A stretch of 64,000 nt of DNA from an uncultured Erythrobacter sp. (GCA_947495555.1 CANLZI010000001.1:1030861-1094860); one strand, 5' to 3'. Positions 1-9,341 are shown, numbered from the stretch's first letter. Notes: a model not told the origin generated them from the sequence alone. Made by a program: numbers and translations.

Positions 1-606
1 GTGATAGACCCAGTCGCTGCGATGCGCCCCGTGGCGATAGAACAGATAGATATCTCCATTATCCATCTTCACCACCTGATTATACGTGCCGAAAGGCGGG
101 ATCGTGTCCAGCTCCTCCCACTCGGTGATGTCATAAGGTCGCTTCGACACGACATGCTTGTTATCACCGTAATGGTGATTACCAAGCGGGTTCTCACCCA
201 GCTCAGGCGTGCCGCCATGCCCGCCAAAGAAAATATGGATATACCCTGCATTATCGATGATCAGCGTCGGCTTGCCATGATTGTCGATCTTGCGAGTGGA
301 GTCTTTGCCCATCGCGCTGGCGCCGGCTTTGAACGGTCCGACCCACTCGCCAGTTTCGTGATTGTACGATGCGACATAGGGGTCTTCGAGCGGCCCCTGA
401 TAGCTCACATAGGTGATGCCATCCTTATGCTCACCGGCCGGATGCTGGACCACGGCAACCGCGTTTCCCAACCCGTTATCGGCGAAATATTCGGTCTGCA
501 TGGGCGCTGCTTCTGTGCTGCTTTGCGAACCATGGGCCGCGCTGCATCCGGTAAGCCCGCATATGCCAGCCGTGAATGCTGCTGCCAGGAGAAGAGAATG
601 TTTCAT
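1..606 (-). CDS. BNR_4 beta-propeller lipoprotein, candidate ulvan lyase (PL24/PL25-like), 3' part outside the window
   Basis: The frame is open from the ATG at 606 to base 1 (202 codons), so this is the N-terminal part of a longer protein. The leader ends in a lipobox (G-L-T-G-C, Cys21), so it should be a membrane-anchored lipoprotein. The body reads like the BNR_4 seven-bladed propeller family. His110 and His130 lie 20 residues apart, and Tyr175 and Arg191 lie 16 apart. The same spacings occur in the two other BNR_4 proteins here (18074-19531 and 25185-26555) and match, from memory, the catalytic His/His and Tyr/Arg pairs of a characterised PL25 ulvan lyase. It lies 23 bp downstream of the GH105 gene on the same strand, so lyase and unsaturated-uronyl hydrolase are probably co-transcribed. 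Family assignment is fairly firm; activity on ulvan is inferred. Confidence 0.75.
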   Translation of the reverse strand, partial: MKHSLLLAAAFTAGICGLTGCSAAHGSQSSTEAAPMQTEYFADNGLGNAVAVVQHPAGEHKDGITYVSYQGPLEDPYVASYNHETGEWVGPFKAGASAMGKDSTRKIDNHGKPTLIIDNAGYIHIFFGGHGGTPELGENPLGNHHYGDNKHVVSKRPYDITEWEELDTIPPFGTYNQVVKMDNGDIYLFYRHGAHRSDWVYH

Positions 607-629
607 GTATTTGGACCCTGCTTGGTGGT

Positions 630-1838
630 TCAAAGCATTTCGGATGCGAACAGCAACATGCCACCGGTTGCGTAAAGCTGGCTGGTGTCGGCATCGGTGG
701 TTTGCGGATCTTTGCCGATTTGCTGAACCCAGCCGACTTTGCCACTGTCCGTGGTGGCTTTGCGCATCGCATCCCACGCTTTGTCACGGGCAGCCTCATA
801 TTGCGCGCCCTCGATCATGCCGTTGTTCAGGCCCCACGCCAGACCAAAGCCGAAAAAGGCCGTGCCGCTGGTTTCGGGATTAGTCAGATATTCCGCATCC
901 ATCAGCGACGTTGGCCAATAGCCATCCTCTCTCTGGATTTCGACCAGTTTGGCGGCGAGGGTCTTGTAGGTCTTCACCATTAAAGGGCGCTCGGGATGGT
1001 CGGCTGGCATATCCTCAATAAAGCGGGCAAGTCCTGCAAACACCCAGCCATTGCCCCGGCTCCAGAATACAGACTCGCCATTGGGCGTCTTGGCGTCGAA
1101 GTAGCGGCTGTCGCGGAACAACAGGCTGGTTTCAGGGTCCTGCAGGTATTCGATAACAGCTCGCGTCTCTTTGGCTGCGTAATCGAGATAGCGTGGATCG
1201 CCCGAAACCTTAGTGGCCAGCGCCCATGATGGCGGGGCCATGAAGATAGCATCGGCCCAGCACCAACGGCGCTGGCAGGTGCCCTCTGTATGGCCATCCT
1301 CTGGCTCGATGAATTCAAGGCTCATTGTGTAATTCTGCGCGATGATATGGTCGAACACCTTGATCGACTTCTTCATCAGCGCCGGATTGTCATCGCGAAG
1401 GGCAATTGCACCATAGACAGCAGCGACCGCCTGATCATCGCCGTGCCAGACGCGGTCCCCCAGCTCCAAACCGTTCTCATAGGCATATTGCCGCACCCGG
1501 TTTAGCAGCTTCTCGTCACCCAATTTGGCTGCGTAGCGGTCCAGCCCGATATAGAATGCCGCTTTTACCCAGCCGCGCCCATATGAGCTTTCCGGAATTT
1601 TACGGTCGAGGTAGCTCATGTCTTCTTTGGCCTGCAGCTGCCAAGCAGCGACAGCGCAGCCGATTTCCTCTGCGGGCGCCTCTGATGGAGCGACCAGGGC
1701 CGGTGCTTGCCATTGCGGAACAATCGCAGCGCATGAACGCGCTCCACTATCACCAGAGTGATCATCGGCGAGCGCCGTGCCTGCCCCGGCCATGGCAATA
1801 GCCAGTGAACCAAAGGCGCTCAAATAACGGAATCTCAT
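630..1838 (-). CDS. GH105 unsaturated uronyl hydrolase, secreted
   Basis: A 402-residue GH105 alpha/alpha-barrel protein. It should remove the 4,5-unsaturated uronic acid that a lyase leaves at the non-reducing end of oligosaccharides. Family blocks in order: YGRGWVKAAFYIGL, HGDDQAVAAVYGAIAL, RRWCWADAIFMAP, FWSRGNGWVFAGL, ETSGTAFFGFGLAWG and a C-terminal GWVQQIG. The open frame extends 34 codons upstream, but the ATG at 1838 has a GGAGAG ribosome site and begins a good signal peptide (MRFRYLSAF... to ALA), so I start there. The partial BNR_4 lipoprotein follows by 23 bp. It is divergent from a sulfatase across a 164 bp promoter region. A paralogue lies at 30204-31421. Confidence 0.9.
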   Translation of the reverse strand: MRFRYLSAFGSLAIAMAGAGTALADDHSGDSGARSCAAIVPQWQAPALVAPSEAPAEEIGCAVAAWQLQAKEDMSYLDRKIPESSYGRGWVKAAFYIGLDRYAAKLGDEKLLNRVRQYAYENGLELGDRVWHGDDQAVAAVYGAIALRDDNPALMKKSIKVFDHIIAQNYTMSLEFIEPEDGHTEGTCQRRWCWADAIFMAPPSWALATKVSGDPRYLDYAAKETRAVIEYLQDPETSLLFRDSRYFDAKTPNGESVFWSRGNGWVFAGLARFIEDMPADHPERPLMVKTYKTLAAKLVEIQREDGYWPTSLMDAEYLTNPETSGTAFFGFGLAWGLNNGMIEGAQYEAARDKAWDAMRKATTDSGKVGWVQQIGKDPQTTDADTSQLYATGGMLLFASEML

Positions 1839-2002
1839 GAGGCAGCTCTCCACTTCTTTTCTGTTTGGCACATCACAGCACGCCTTTGATGAACTGCATC
1901 TTGCCTTATGATTTGGCGATTGCAATCCAGAATTGTTCATTTACGATCAAAATCGCGCATGGGCAAGCAGCTGCAGCGGCCTTTGCGCAAAGGAGAGAGC
2001 AT
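1839..2002. promoter_or_regulatory. Divergent promoter region, GH105 / sulfatase
   Basis: This 164 bp gap separates two divergent genes and must hold both promoters. It contains a perfect 14 bp palindrome, CCTTTGCGCAAAGG, at 1980-1993, whose right arm runs into the AGGAGAG ribosome site of the sulfatase. I did not find a convincing -35/-10 pair or a TGAYACCGGT operator here. Confidence 0.45.
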
Positions 2003-3424
2003 ATGGGGCGAATTTCGCGCAGAGAATTTTCCATCGGCGCCTTGCTTGGCGCGACGATGTTGTCCGGGTGCTTGCAAACGTACCAAGGAGACAGCACAGG
2101 CGAGGCCACAAACCTGTTGCTAATCATCATCGACGATCTGAACGATTGGGTGACAGCATTGGGCGATCATCCTCAGGTGAAAACGCCGCATATCGACGCG
2201 CTCGCAGCATCCGGCACGGTGTTTACCAATGCCCATGCTCAGGCGCCAATCTGCGGCCCCTCACGCGCCAGCCTGTTTTCCGGCCTCTATCCCACACAGA
2301 CGGGCATTTATGGGCAGATCAAGGATGCCGACCTAGGGCCAGCCGTGGCTGCCGCTTCTCCCACACTGCTGCTGCCGCAATATCTGCGCTCGCACGGGTT
2401 CTTTACCGCCGGGCGCGGCAAAGTGTCGCATCAAGGCGGGCAGGAAGGGATGTTTGACGAATACCACGCTCGCTCCGCGAAGAATGGCGACTACGGACCG
2501 AAACCGGAAAAGCGGATCAAGTGGGACAGCGACAAGACCCACACCGATTGGGGCGCCCACCCCAATACGGATGCAGAGATGATCGACCACATCACTGCGA
2601 CATGGGGCGCGCAGTTTCTTCAGCGCGAACATGCACAGCCTTTCATGCTGGCGCTGGGTTTCGTGCGCCCGCATGTGCCGTGGTACGTTCCCCAGCACTG
2701 GCTCGACAAGTTTCCTTTAGATGAAATAGCGTTGCCCAAGGTGCTCGCCAACGACCTTGGCGATGTGCCTCAGGCGGCCCGCGACCTTGCCGCTGTGCCA
2801 CAAATGCCGACGCTGGAATGGGCGATGGAAAACAAGGAGTGGCGCCCGATCATGCAGGCCTATCTCGCCTCGATCGCGTTCGTCGATCATTGCGTGGGCA
2901 TGGTGATGGAAAGCCTGCGCGCATCGGGCCGTTCCGAAGATACGCTGGTCTGTCTTGCCTCTGACAATGGATACCACTTGGGCGAGAAACAGCGGTTTGC
3001 CAAAATGTCTTTGTGGGGGCGCTCCACCCGCGTTCCATTGATGTTCGCAGGGCCTGGTATCCGCCCACAGGTAATCGCAGACCCGGTCGGTCTAATCGAT
3101 ATCTATCCCACAGCAATCGACATTCTTGGCCTTCCCGCAAATACGGAAAATGCCGGGCGCAGTCTGGCCCCGGTGCTTACCCAAGGCCAAGCTCTGCCCG
3201 TTAAACCGCAAGTCTCCGTCTACGGTGAAGGCAATTACGCGGTGATCGACCCGCACCACCGCTACATCCGCTATGCCGATGGGTCAGAGGAACTGTATGA
3301 TCTGAGCCAAGACCCAAATGAATGGGTCAATCTTGCCAATGATCCAACCCTTTCTGCGGTAAAAGACCGGTTGCGTGGATACATCCCCGCCAATCCTCGT
3401 GCTGACGTGATGGCGGTGCGATAG
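2003..3424 (+). CDS. S1 sulfatase, iduronate-2-sulfatase-like (S1_7-type), Tat/lipoprotein leader
   Basis: A 473-residue type I sulfatase that should hydrolyse a sulfate ester on an oligosaccharide. The nucleophile motif is C-G-P-S-R at Cys84, to be matured to formylglycine. The N-terminal metal site (IIIDDLNDW) followed by HPQVKTPHIDALA is typical of the iduronate-2-sulfatase/S1_7 branch. The ATG at 2003 has an AGGAGAG ribosome site; the frame is open 46 codons further upstream without a better start. The leader has a twin-arginine (ISRREF) and a lipobox (L-S-G-C, Cys23), so export may be by Tat with lipid anchoring. It converges on the GH5 gene with 8 bp between stops. The exact sulfate position (Rha-3S or uronate-2S) cannot be read from sequence. 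Confidence 0.88.
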   Translation: MGRISRREFSIGALLGATMLSGCLQTYQGDSTGEATNLLLIIIDDLNDWVTALGDHPQVKTPHIDALAASGTVFTNAHAQAPICGPSRASLFSGLYPTQTGIYGQIKDADLGPAVAAASPTLLLPQYLRSHGFFTAGRGKVSHQGGQEGMFDEYHARSAKNGDYGPKPEKRIKWDSDKTHTDWGAHPNTDAEMIDHITATWGAQFLQREHAQPFMLALGFVRPHVPWYVPQHWLDKFPLDEIALPKVLANDLGDVPQAARDLAAVPQMPTLEWAMENKEWRPIMQAYLASIAFVDHCVGMVMESLRASGRSEDTLVCLASDNGYHLGEKQRFAKMSLWGRSTRVPLMFAGPGIRPQVIADPVGLIDIYPTAIDILGLPANTENAGRSLAPVLTQGQALPVKPQVSVYGEGNYAVIDPHHRYIRYADGSEELYDLSQDPNEWVNLANDPTLSAVKDRLRGYIPANPRADVMAVR

Positions 3425-3432
3425 GGCGCAGA

Positions 3433-4902
3433 TTACAGACCGTCGCGCCGCTGCGGAATTTGCGCTGGCGGCAGATCTTTCCAGATACCCGCAGTCACCC
3501 GCACCTCAATTGATCCATCTGTGTCTGGCCAGCGCAGGACGAGGATTTGCTGCGCACTTTCATCCCAGATAAAATCCGATAGCTGGCTCCCCTTCCCAGG
3601 GCGCGCCACCTGAAACGCCTCGTCACTGCCCGGTGCATGGGTCAGCACCAGGCCATTGCTCAAATGCAGCGAGAAACCATCGGGATAATGCCGGTTTGCG
3701 CCGACAAACAGCGATGAAACGCCCTTGCTGTTATCCGGCGTGATCGTGGCGGAAAGCTCGCGCTGGGCAAAGTCATAGCGAAACCGCTCCAGATCTCCGG
3801 CGATAACCTTGGGATAGGGGCGCGCGATGATATCGGTGATATATTTGCGCTCCACCGTGCCGCGTGACTGGTTGTCCTGAAAGATTGCCCATGTAGACGG
3901 TCCGCCGGGGAGAAAGTTCTGATAGCGCGGATTGCCAAGGAACCACGCCTTGATCGTGCCCATGCCGGTTTCGTCGAAAATTTCTGCAGTGCGGATGTAA
4001 AAGCGCTGATAATGCAGTTGATCTTCCACCGAAGTGTCGGTCGACATCATGGTTGGAAAGCCCCACTCGCCCACCAGAATTGGCGCATCGAGCATCTCAG
4101 CCTCTCGCTCGAACCGGCGCAGGATCGGTTCAATGTAATCGATCCGGTCCTGATAGATATGCGGCGCGAAGACGACATTGCCCCCTTTGATGGGGTTCTT
4201 GATCTCGGCATATTGATTGAATTCAATCGCTTCGCCTTTATTCATGAAAATCGTCTGACAAAGGAACAGCTTATCCCGGTTATAAGTGCGCCCTTCCGCA
4301 ATCAAGCGCTCGTAGTACGGGATCAGGAATTCGCGCGTGAGATCATCGTATGAAATGTCCATCGAAAGCTTGCGCGGTTCATTGACCAAATCATAGCCAA
4401 CGACATCGGGATTGTCGGCAAACCGCGCCCACATGATATGCCAGGCTTTGGCGTAATCGTCCTGAATGCCGTTTGTGTTGTTCCAAAATCCTTCCCACGA
4501 AAAATCGGGAACGCCATAGAGCGTCATCTTGAAGCTGGTCGTCATGCCGGCATCGCTGCCGAGCTGGGTCAATCGCTCCAGCTTTTCGAGGTATGCCGGG
4601 TCAAATGTGGTGCCTGGCAATGTGCCAAACTTGCTGAGTTCAAGCCGGATCACCTGCGTGTTCGCGCCCATGCGCGCCATACGCCAATAATCGCCTTCAT
4701 CGAACATTACCGGCTGGTTGCCGTCATTGGTGTTCACGACAAACCCGCGAGGGATATAGTGACGTCCGTCTGCGTCTCTCAAACCATGCTTGATTTGCGC
4801 CTGAGCAGGCGCGGCCTGCATGGCCAACAAAGCCGCGAGCAAGATGCACAATTGCGCGGTCCACAAACCTACCCTGTGTCCGACTTTCAGAAAACGCATC
4901 AC
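3433..4902 (-). CDS. GH5 family glycoside hydrolase, secreted
   Basis: A 489-residue clan GH-A hydrolase with a signal peptide ending near A-P-A-Q-A. The acid/base Glu175 sits in YDLVNEP and the nucleophile Glu279 in LVGEWGF, the standard GH5 pair. After the barrel (about 40-385) comes a beta-sandwich of about 100 residues, an arrangement seen in endoglycoceramidase-like GH5 members. The substrate is unclear; within this locus a beta-glycosidic linkage of the same algal polysaccharide is the natural guess. It lies 64 bp downstream of the heparinase-like gene on the same strand, likely one transcript. Two adjacent Met codons open the frame; I use the first. Confidence 0.8.
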   Translation of the reverse strand: MMRFLKVGHRVGLWTAQLCILLAALLAMQAAPAQAQIKHGLRDADGRHYIPRGFVVNTNDGNQPVMFDEGDYWRMARMGANTQVIRLELSKFGTLPGTTFDPAYLEKLERLTQLGSDAGMTTSFKMTLYGVPDFSWEGFWNNTNGIQDDYAKAWHIMWARFADNPDVVGYDLVNEPRKLSMDISYDDLTREFLIPYYERLIAEGRTYNRDKLFLCQTIFMNKGEAIEFNQYAEIKNPIKGGNVVFAPHIYQDRIDYIEPILRRFEREAEMLDAPILVGEWGFPTMMSTDTSVEDQLHYQRFYIRTAEIFDETGMGTIKAWFLGNPRYQNFLPGGPSTWAIFQDNQSRGTVERKYITDIIARPYPKVIAGDLERFRYDFAQRELSATITPDNSKGVSSLFVGANRHYPDGFSLHLSNGLVLTHAPGSDEAFQVARPGKGSQLSDFIWDESAQQILVLRWPDTDGSIEVRVTAGIWKDLPPAQIPQRRDGL

Positions 4903-4966
4903 AAGCCTCTCGTTTTGGAAACCTAACCGATCAGGCGTTTGAGTCCCGACCGGACGTGTTCGAATT

Positions 4967-6904
4967 CTATTTTAGGATGATATTGTCCTCGCCGACGAAG
5001 AACCGATCGCTATGCCCATCTGCAAAGCGGACCGTGACTGCATAATTGTAGCGCGCTGAGCCGGCGCGCACCTCAATCATGGGTGGCACATCGCCATCGA
5101 ACGGCAAAACGAGACTAATCAGTTCGGGACTTTCGGCTTCCAACCTGGCCGAGATTCGCCTGAGATATTCATCATAGCGAAATTTTGTGCCGCGGCGGAT
5201 GAGGGTAACGTCGCTCAGATCATCCTCAGCCACGTGCAGCTGCCTGGTGCCTGAAAACACCGCGAGCAACGCCTTGCTGCCAGTGCGTCTCCCATGGATA
5301 ATAACCGACTTGCCAGTCTGCTCCACGCGGTTGCCCGGATGGGTGGCATATCGGCTTTCAAACAGTTTTGGACCGCTATTCTCGGTCCGCGCATCATCGC
5401 GGAAAATGATATACGGGCCCGGAGTGCGCACGAAGTACAGCTTGCGGTCCGCCTGCCCCACAAACGCCGCGTCAAAGTCATAGGCCTCTTCCGCCTGCCC
5501 GCGCACAAACGCGCCGCGCTTGTCTTCGCGGTAATCGACAATCCGCCCGTCGCCGCCCTTGATCTGCTCTGCCCCGTCAATCTTGAGGGTGGTGTGAGCG
5601 TCGCTGCGTTCGAGCCAATATTGCGGATCGATCAAGAACCCTTCGCCATGCGCGTAAAAAGTGACCGCATTCTCATCTTGATGATCGTGCCCACGGTGCT
5701 TGTCATAGCCGGACTTGAAAGAGACATGGGCCGCATCTTCGCCGGTCCATTTGTCGCGCAAAAAAACACGGCCTGATTCAAATCTGTGGCCCAGCGCAAG
5801 GCCCGCTGCCACTGGGTCCACTGGACTGACCGGCTGATTCCCCCAAATAAACAAAAAAGGCGCGGTGTAAGAAACACCGAAATAGGAACCCAGCTCATCG
5901 GTCGATCCCGACTTTTCCAGACTTTCTAGCGTGGCCCACACTTGATCACCACGGTTATGGCGAAGCGCACCGATCAAGGCGGCGACTTCTGCCGGCCGGT
6001 CAAAATTGTCGTTGAGAGGCAGCATCAATCCATCAAACGGCAGCAGCTTCCACACCATCTGATCACCCACCAGCGCAAGTGTCTCATCGGCCTCAGCGAT
6101 AAGGTCAGGGCCGCCATGCCGTCTAAGCGCCATGGAAAACGGCACAGCCCCGCCCAACCCGTATCCCACATAGTGGACGCCTTCGGTGGCGTAGCCGGTC
6201 GAGTCCGCAAAAGTCTGAAAGAATACGCGGGTGCGGCGCGTCGCCATCTCGACCCATTCAGATTTGTTCCCCAGCGCCAGAGCGACCAACCCTAAGCCGC
6301 CAAAATGCACCGAATTGTGATTGGAAGATGATACGCCGGGCACATCTTTGCCCCAGGTTGTATTCGCGTCAAACAGGATCGCGCCAATCTCGTCCATTTC
6401 AGCGCGCACTTCGGCACGCTCGGCCTCGCTCAACGTGTCATACAGCCAGTCATATCCAATCGCGAAAGCTTGCGCTGCATCCCCTTGTTGAAGGTGGCTT
6501 TGCCAGTGCTTCTTGTTGCCCGGCTCAGTCTGGCGGACCACCGCGAGCAGGATGTCTCGCCCCTTTTCTGCGTAACGCGGATCACCGGTCAGGTAAGTCG
6601 CAAATCCCAACGTGCCGAGCCGGTTTTGCAAGGCCCGGCCTGCAGTGCCCAACGCGTTTTGCTTCGATACGAGCGGATAGGGGTCGGTCGGTGTGGCAAG
6701 AAACTGATCCGCTTTGCGCAGGATTTCCACTCGCGCTGAGCGCAACCAAGCAAGACTATACGAGCGTGCCTCTATCTGTTGATGATCGCCCGCGCCAAAG
6801 AACAGGTCAGGCCGTTCCTGCGCTGATAGCGGATCGATTGATAATCCAGATGCCACCGTCAAGGCAGCACCAGTCAATACAACGGTTCGATATGATATTG
6901 GCAT
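4967..6904 (-). CDS. Heparinase II/III-like protein, candidate polysaccharide lyase
   Basis: A 645-residue secreted protein (leader ending L-S-A-Q) with the alpha/alpha-toroid plus beta-sandwich plan of the heparinase II/III superfamily. Visible blocks: toroid helices around 90-330 with SSSNHNSVHFGG and GYATEGVHYVGYGLGG, then the hallmark GHDHQDENAVTFYA near residues 400-415 at the start of the sandwich. The Asn-His, Tyr and late His blocks are where catalytic residues sit in PL15/PL17/PL21-type lyases. I cannot place it in a numbered family; ulvan-active members of this superfamily are known (I recall PL40), so an ulvan or oligo-ulvan lyase is plausible. Upstream (6991-7010) are two tandem GNTCAATA elements. 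Confidence 0.78.
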   Translation of the reverse strand: MPISYRTVVLTGAALTVASGLSIDPLSAQERPDLFFGAGDHQQIEARSYSLAWLRSARVEILRKADQFLATPTDPYPLVSKQNALGTAGRALQNRLGTLGFATYLTGDPRYAEKGRDILLAVVRQTEPGNKKHWQSHLQQGDAAQAFAIGYDWLYDTLSEAERAEVRAEMDEIGAILFDANTTWGKDVPGVSSSNHNSVHFGGLGLVALALGNKSEWVEMATRRTRVFFQTFADSTGYATEGVHYVGYGLGGAVPFSMALRRHGGPDLIAEADETLALVGDQMVWKLLPFDGLMLPLNDNFDRPAEVAALIGALRHNRGDQVWATLESLEKSGSTDELGSYFGVSYTAPFLFIWGNQPVSPVDPVAAGLALGHRFESGRVFLRDKWTGEDAAHVSFKSGYDKHRGHDHQDENAVTFYAHGEGFLIDPQYWLERSDAHTTLKIDGAEQIKGGDGRIVDYREDKRGAFVRGQAEEAYDFDAAFVGQADRKLYFVRTPGPYIIFRDDARTENSGPKLFESRYATHPGNRVEQTGKSVIIHGRRTGSKALLAVFSGTRQLHVAEDDLSDVTLIRRGTKFRYDEYLRRISARLEAESPELISLVLPFDGDVPPMIEVRAGSARYNYAVTVRFADGHSDRFFVGEDNIILK

Positions 6905-7098
6905 TGACGCCCCGGTCCCATTTTCGCGGCCACGACAAAGGTGCGGGCGGCAATCACGTCTGAGAGCTCAACAGCAAACCCTCTAGCTCACTATTGATCA
7001 ATATTGACCTAATTTGATTGTCTGTGCAATAGCTGCCCGCTGTGGCGCAATTCAATCACACTAAGAGCAGCCTCAGAGGGCGATCCCCATGCCTAGCT
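6905..7098 (-). promoter_or_regulatory. Promoter region of the heparinase-like gene with tandem GNTCAATA elements
   Basis: This 194 bp stretch lies between the LacI gene stop and the heparinase-like start. On the minus strand, 6991-7010 reads AGGTCAATATTGATCAATAG, two GRTCAATA copies 10 bp apart and about 90-105 bp upstream of the ATG. The same element recurs before other genes of the locus. No reading frame of note is present. Confidence 0.4.
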
Positions 7099-8148
7099 TC
7101 ATCTGAGCCGGGCCGATGCTCTCTCGACAATATGGGATGGAACAATGACCTGCTCCAGCTCGATCTTGGAGGCACTGTCACCCAAAAAATCAGGAACCAG
7201 TTTCATCGCTGCAAGCCGCCCCATTTCCTCGATCGGCCAGTGAATAGTAGTAAGGGGCGGCCAGACGTGAGAAGCGGTTGCCGTATCGTCGAAGCCGACA
7301 ACTGCCAGCTCTTCCGGCACAGCAATGCCGAGGCCGTGGGCTGCATGAAGCACGCCGGAGGCCATTTCATCATTGCTGGCAAATATGGCGGTTGGTCGAT
7401 CAGCGCGCTGCAGCAGTTCAAGCCCGGCCTCAAGGCCGGATTGAAACCGATAATTGCCTTTCGCTATCAAAGCGGGGTTAGGCTTCAAGCCCGCATCGTC
7501 CAATGCATCAAGGAAACCCCCTTCTCGTTCCAAGGGCGATCTGAAGCCGTCTGGGCCTCTCACGAAGCCGATCTTTTTGTGTCCTTGCCCGATTATTGCT
7601 GCGACAATTTCTCGGACGATTTCGCGATCATTGGAAGCAACGCAGCGTGTTTGTTTGTCCAAGACCGTCGAACCGATTCGCATGTAGGCGATGTCCAATC
7701 GTTTACACAGGTCAACGACCTCGTCGCGCTCCGAAATTGGCGGCAGGATCAGAACACCCAGAGGTCGCTGTTTGCTAAGAAAGGTTTCGATATCGTCGAG
7801 CAGAGCCGGCGAGGTTCGATCCACAGGCCGCACGGCAAGCGCCAGTTCGGTATCTTTGATCGCGGACAGAACCCCTTTCTGAAAATTAAGCACAGTTTGC
7901 CCGTTGGGGTTGTCATGCAGCAGCGCAATCATGAAATTGCGGCGCAGAGCGAGCGCCCGCGCTTGCGGATTGGGCACATAGCCAAGCTGTTCAATCGCGG
8001 CGGAGACTTTCTCGCGCGTCTTGGCGCTCATCAATGGCGATTTGTTGATGAACCGGCTGACTGTCTTCTTGGAAACACCAGCCAACGCGGCCACGTCGTT
8101 TATCGTCGGCGTGCTCTGACTTTGCGGATTGTCGCCATCATACGTCAT
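7099..8148 (-). CDS. LacI-family transcriptional regulator
   Basis: A 349-residue repressor with the LacI helix-turn-helix at residues 15-35 (INDVAALAGVSKKTVSRFIN) and a periplasmic-binding-protein-like effector domain from about 70, including the GFVRGP and FDDTATASHVWPPLTTI blocks. It probably senses a sugar or oligosaccharide released from the polysaccharide. It is divergent from the TRAP transporter operon; the 191 bp gap contains a LacI-type palindrome (8270-8284). A second copy of that palindrome lies between the beta-helix and hydratase-like genes (40247-40260), suggesting this protein controls both. The effector is unknown. Confidence 0.9.
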   Translation of the reverse strand: MTYDGDNPQSQSTPTINDVAALAGVSKKTVSRFINKSPLMSAKTREKVSAAIEQLGYVPNPQARALALRRNFMIALLHDNPNGQTVLNFQKGVLSAIKDTELALAVRPVDRTSPALLDDIETFLSKQRPLGVLILPPISERDEVVDLCKRLDIAYMRIGSTVLDKQTRCVASNDREIVREIVAAIIGQGHKKIGFVRGPDGFRSPLEREGGFLDALDDAGLKPNPALIAKGNYRFQSGLEAGLELLQRADRPTAIFASNDEMASGVLHAAHGLGIAVPEELAVVGFDDTATASHVWPPLTTIHWPIEEMGRLAAMKLVPDFLGDSASKIELEQVIVPSHIVERASARLR

Positions 8149-8269
8149 CTCTTGCCATCCCTATCTGGCCCGAGGCGAACCATGAAATATACCAGCGCAA
8201 CACTGTCATCATCAATTAGTCGCCGTCAATTAGTCTGTGCAATCACATAAATCATGCTTGCACAAAACA

Positions 8270-8284
8270 TGACACCGGTTACCA
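8270..8284. promoter_or_regulatory. Candidate LacI operator
   Basis: TGACACCGGTTACCA is an imperfect palindrome with a central CCGG, the typical form of a LacI-family operator. It lies between the lacI-type gene and dctP. A closer-to-perfect relative, TGATACCGGTGTCA, is at 40247-40260. Confidence 0.55.
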
Positions 8285-8339
8285 CTGATGATCTGATCTG
8301 CTCTAGCAGGCAAGATTGAAAGTAGCAGGGAGAGGGAAA

Positions 8340-9341
8340 TTGCTTGTCCATTCAAGGCGTCGGCATTTGCAGATGCTGTCCGTGGCAGGGCTCTGGGGGC
8401 TGCTACCAGGGTGTGCACGTATAGGTGCATCCAACCGCATAACGCTTGCTCATACTCTGGACGAGCAGCACCCGGTTCATCTGGCCATGGTGCGCTTCCG
8501 TGATGAGTTGATCCGCCTTTCCGGATCCACGCTGGCGGTAGAGATATTCCCCAATGCCCAGCTCGGAACCGAGCGAGAACTGGTTGAACTGGTTCAACTT
8601 GGCGCGATCTCGATGACCAAGGTCTCCTCGCTCTCACTGGAAAATTTCGCTCCGGATATGGGCGTTTACTCTTTGCCTTATTTGTTTGACGACAGCGAAC
8701 ATCAGAAACGCGTTGTGCAAAGCGAGATTGGAGAGGAAATCCTGGGCGGCCTCAGCAAGATTTTGCTCAAAGGTATGGGCCATTATGACGCTGGTGCACG
8801 TAGCTTTTACATGACCGGCGGGCCGGTGACCACGCCCGAAGATATCCGCGGCAAAACCTTGCGCGTCCTTCCAAGTGAAGCCTTGATCAAAACCGTTGAG
8901 ACGTTTGGCGGTGCAGCCACACCGATTGCCTTTGGCGAGCTTTACGCCGCGCTGCAGCAGGGCGTTGTCGACGGGGCAGAAAACAATCCTCCCAGTGTTC
9001 TGAGCGCCAGGCATCACGAGGTGTGCAAATACTATTCCTTGGACGAGCATGTTAGCGCCCCGGATGTCGTGGTGATGAGCCAGAAGATTTGGGATGGCCT
9101 CACCGAAGAACAGCAAGGCTGGGCCAAGGCGGCGATGGCCGCTTCTGAAAGCTACCAGCGCGAGTTGTGGCGCCAGGCATCAGATGACGCCCTCGCCGAA
9201 ATTGAAGCAAGTGGTGTCACGATCAATAGGCCTGATAAAGCGCCTTTCCGCGCCGCCGTTGCCGAGTTCAAGGCCAGTTTTGATGGCACACGGATCGGTG
9301 AACTCGCAGCCCGGATCGAAGCCATGTCGGAGATTTCATAA
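8340..9341 (+). CDS. dctP: TRAP transporter substrate-binding protein, DctP family
   Basis: A 333-residue extracytoplasmic solute receptor of the DctP type; such receptors usually bind organic or sugar acids, including uronates. Family features: IEIFPNAQLG-like block (AVEIFPNAQLG), FGELYAALQQGVVDGAENN and the R-V-L-P strand. I chose the TTG at 8340 because it follows a strong AGGGAGAGGG site and starts a leader with RRRHL and a lipobox (L-L-P-G-C), suggesting Tat export and lipid anchoring. A TTG at 8316 in the same frame is possible. Its stop overlaps the start of the DctQ gene. In this setting the likely ligand is an uronate-containing product or unsaturated uronate. Confidence 0.88.
   Translation: MLVHSRRRHLQMLSVAGLWGLLPGCARIGASNRITLAHTLDEQHPVHLAMVRFRDELIRLSGSTLAVEIFPNAQLGTERELVELVQLGAISMTKVSSLSLENFAPDMGVYSLPYLFDDSEHQKRVVQSEIGEEILGGLSKILLKGMGHYDAGARSFYMTGGPVTTPEDIRGKTLRVLPSEALIKTVETFGGAATPIAFGELYAALQQGVVDGAENNPPSVLSARHHEVCKYYSLDEHVSAPDVVVMSQKIWDGLTEEQQGWAKAAMAASESYQRELWRQASDDALAEIEASGVTINRPDKAPFRAAVAEFKASFDGTRIGELAARIEAMSEIS

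Noticed and set aside
7042-8250. 402-codon plus-strand open frame
   Set aside because: Antisense to the LacI regulator, whose domain content is clear.
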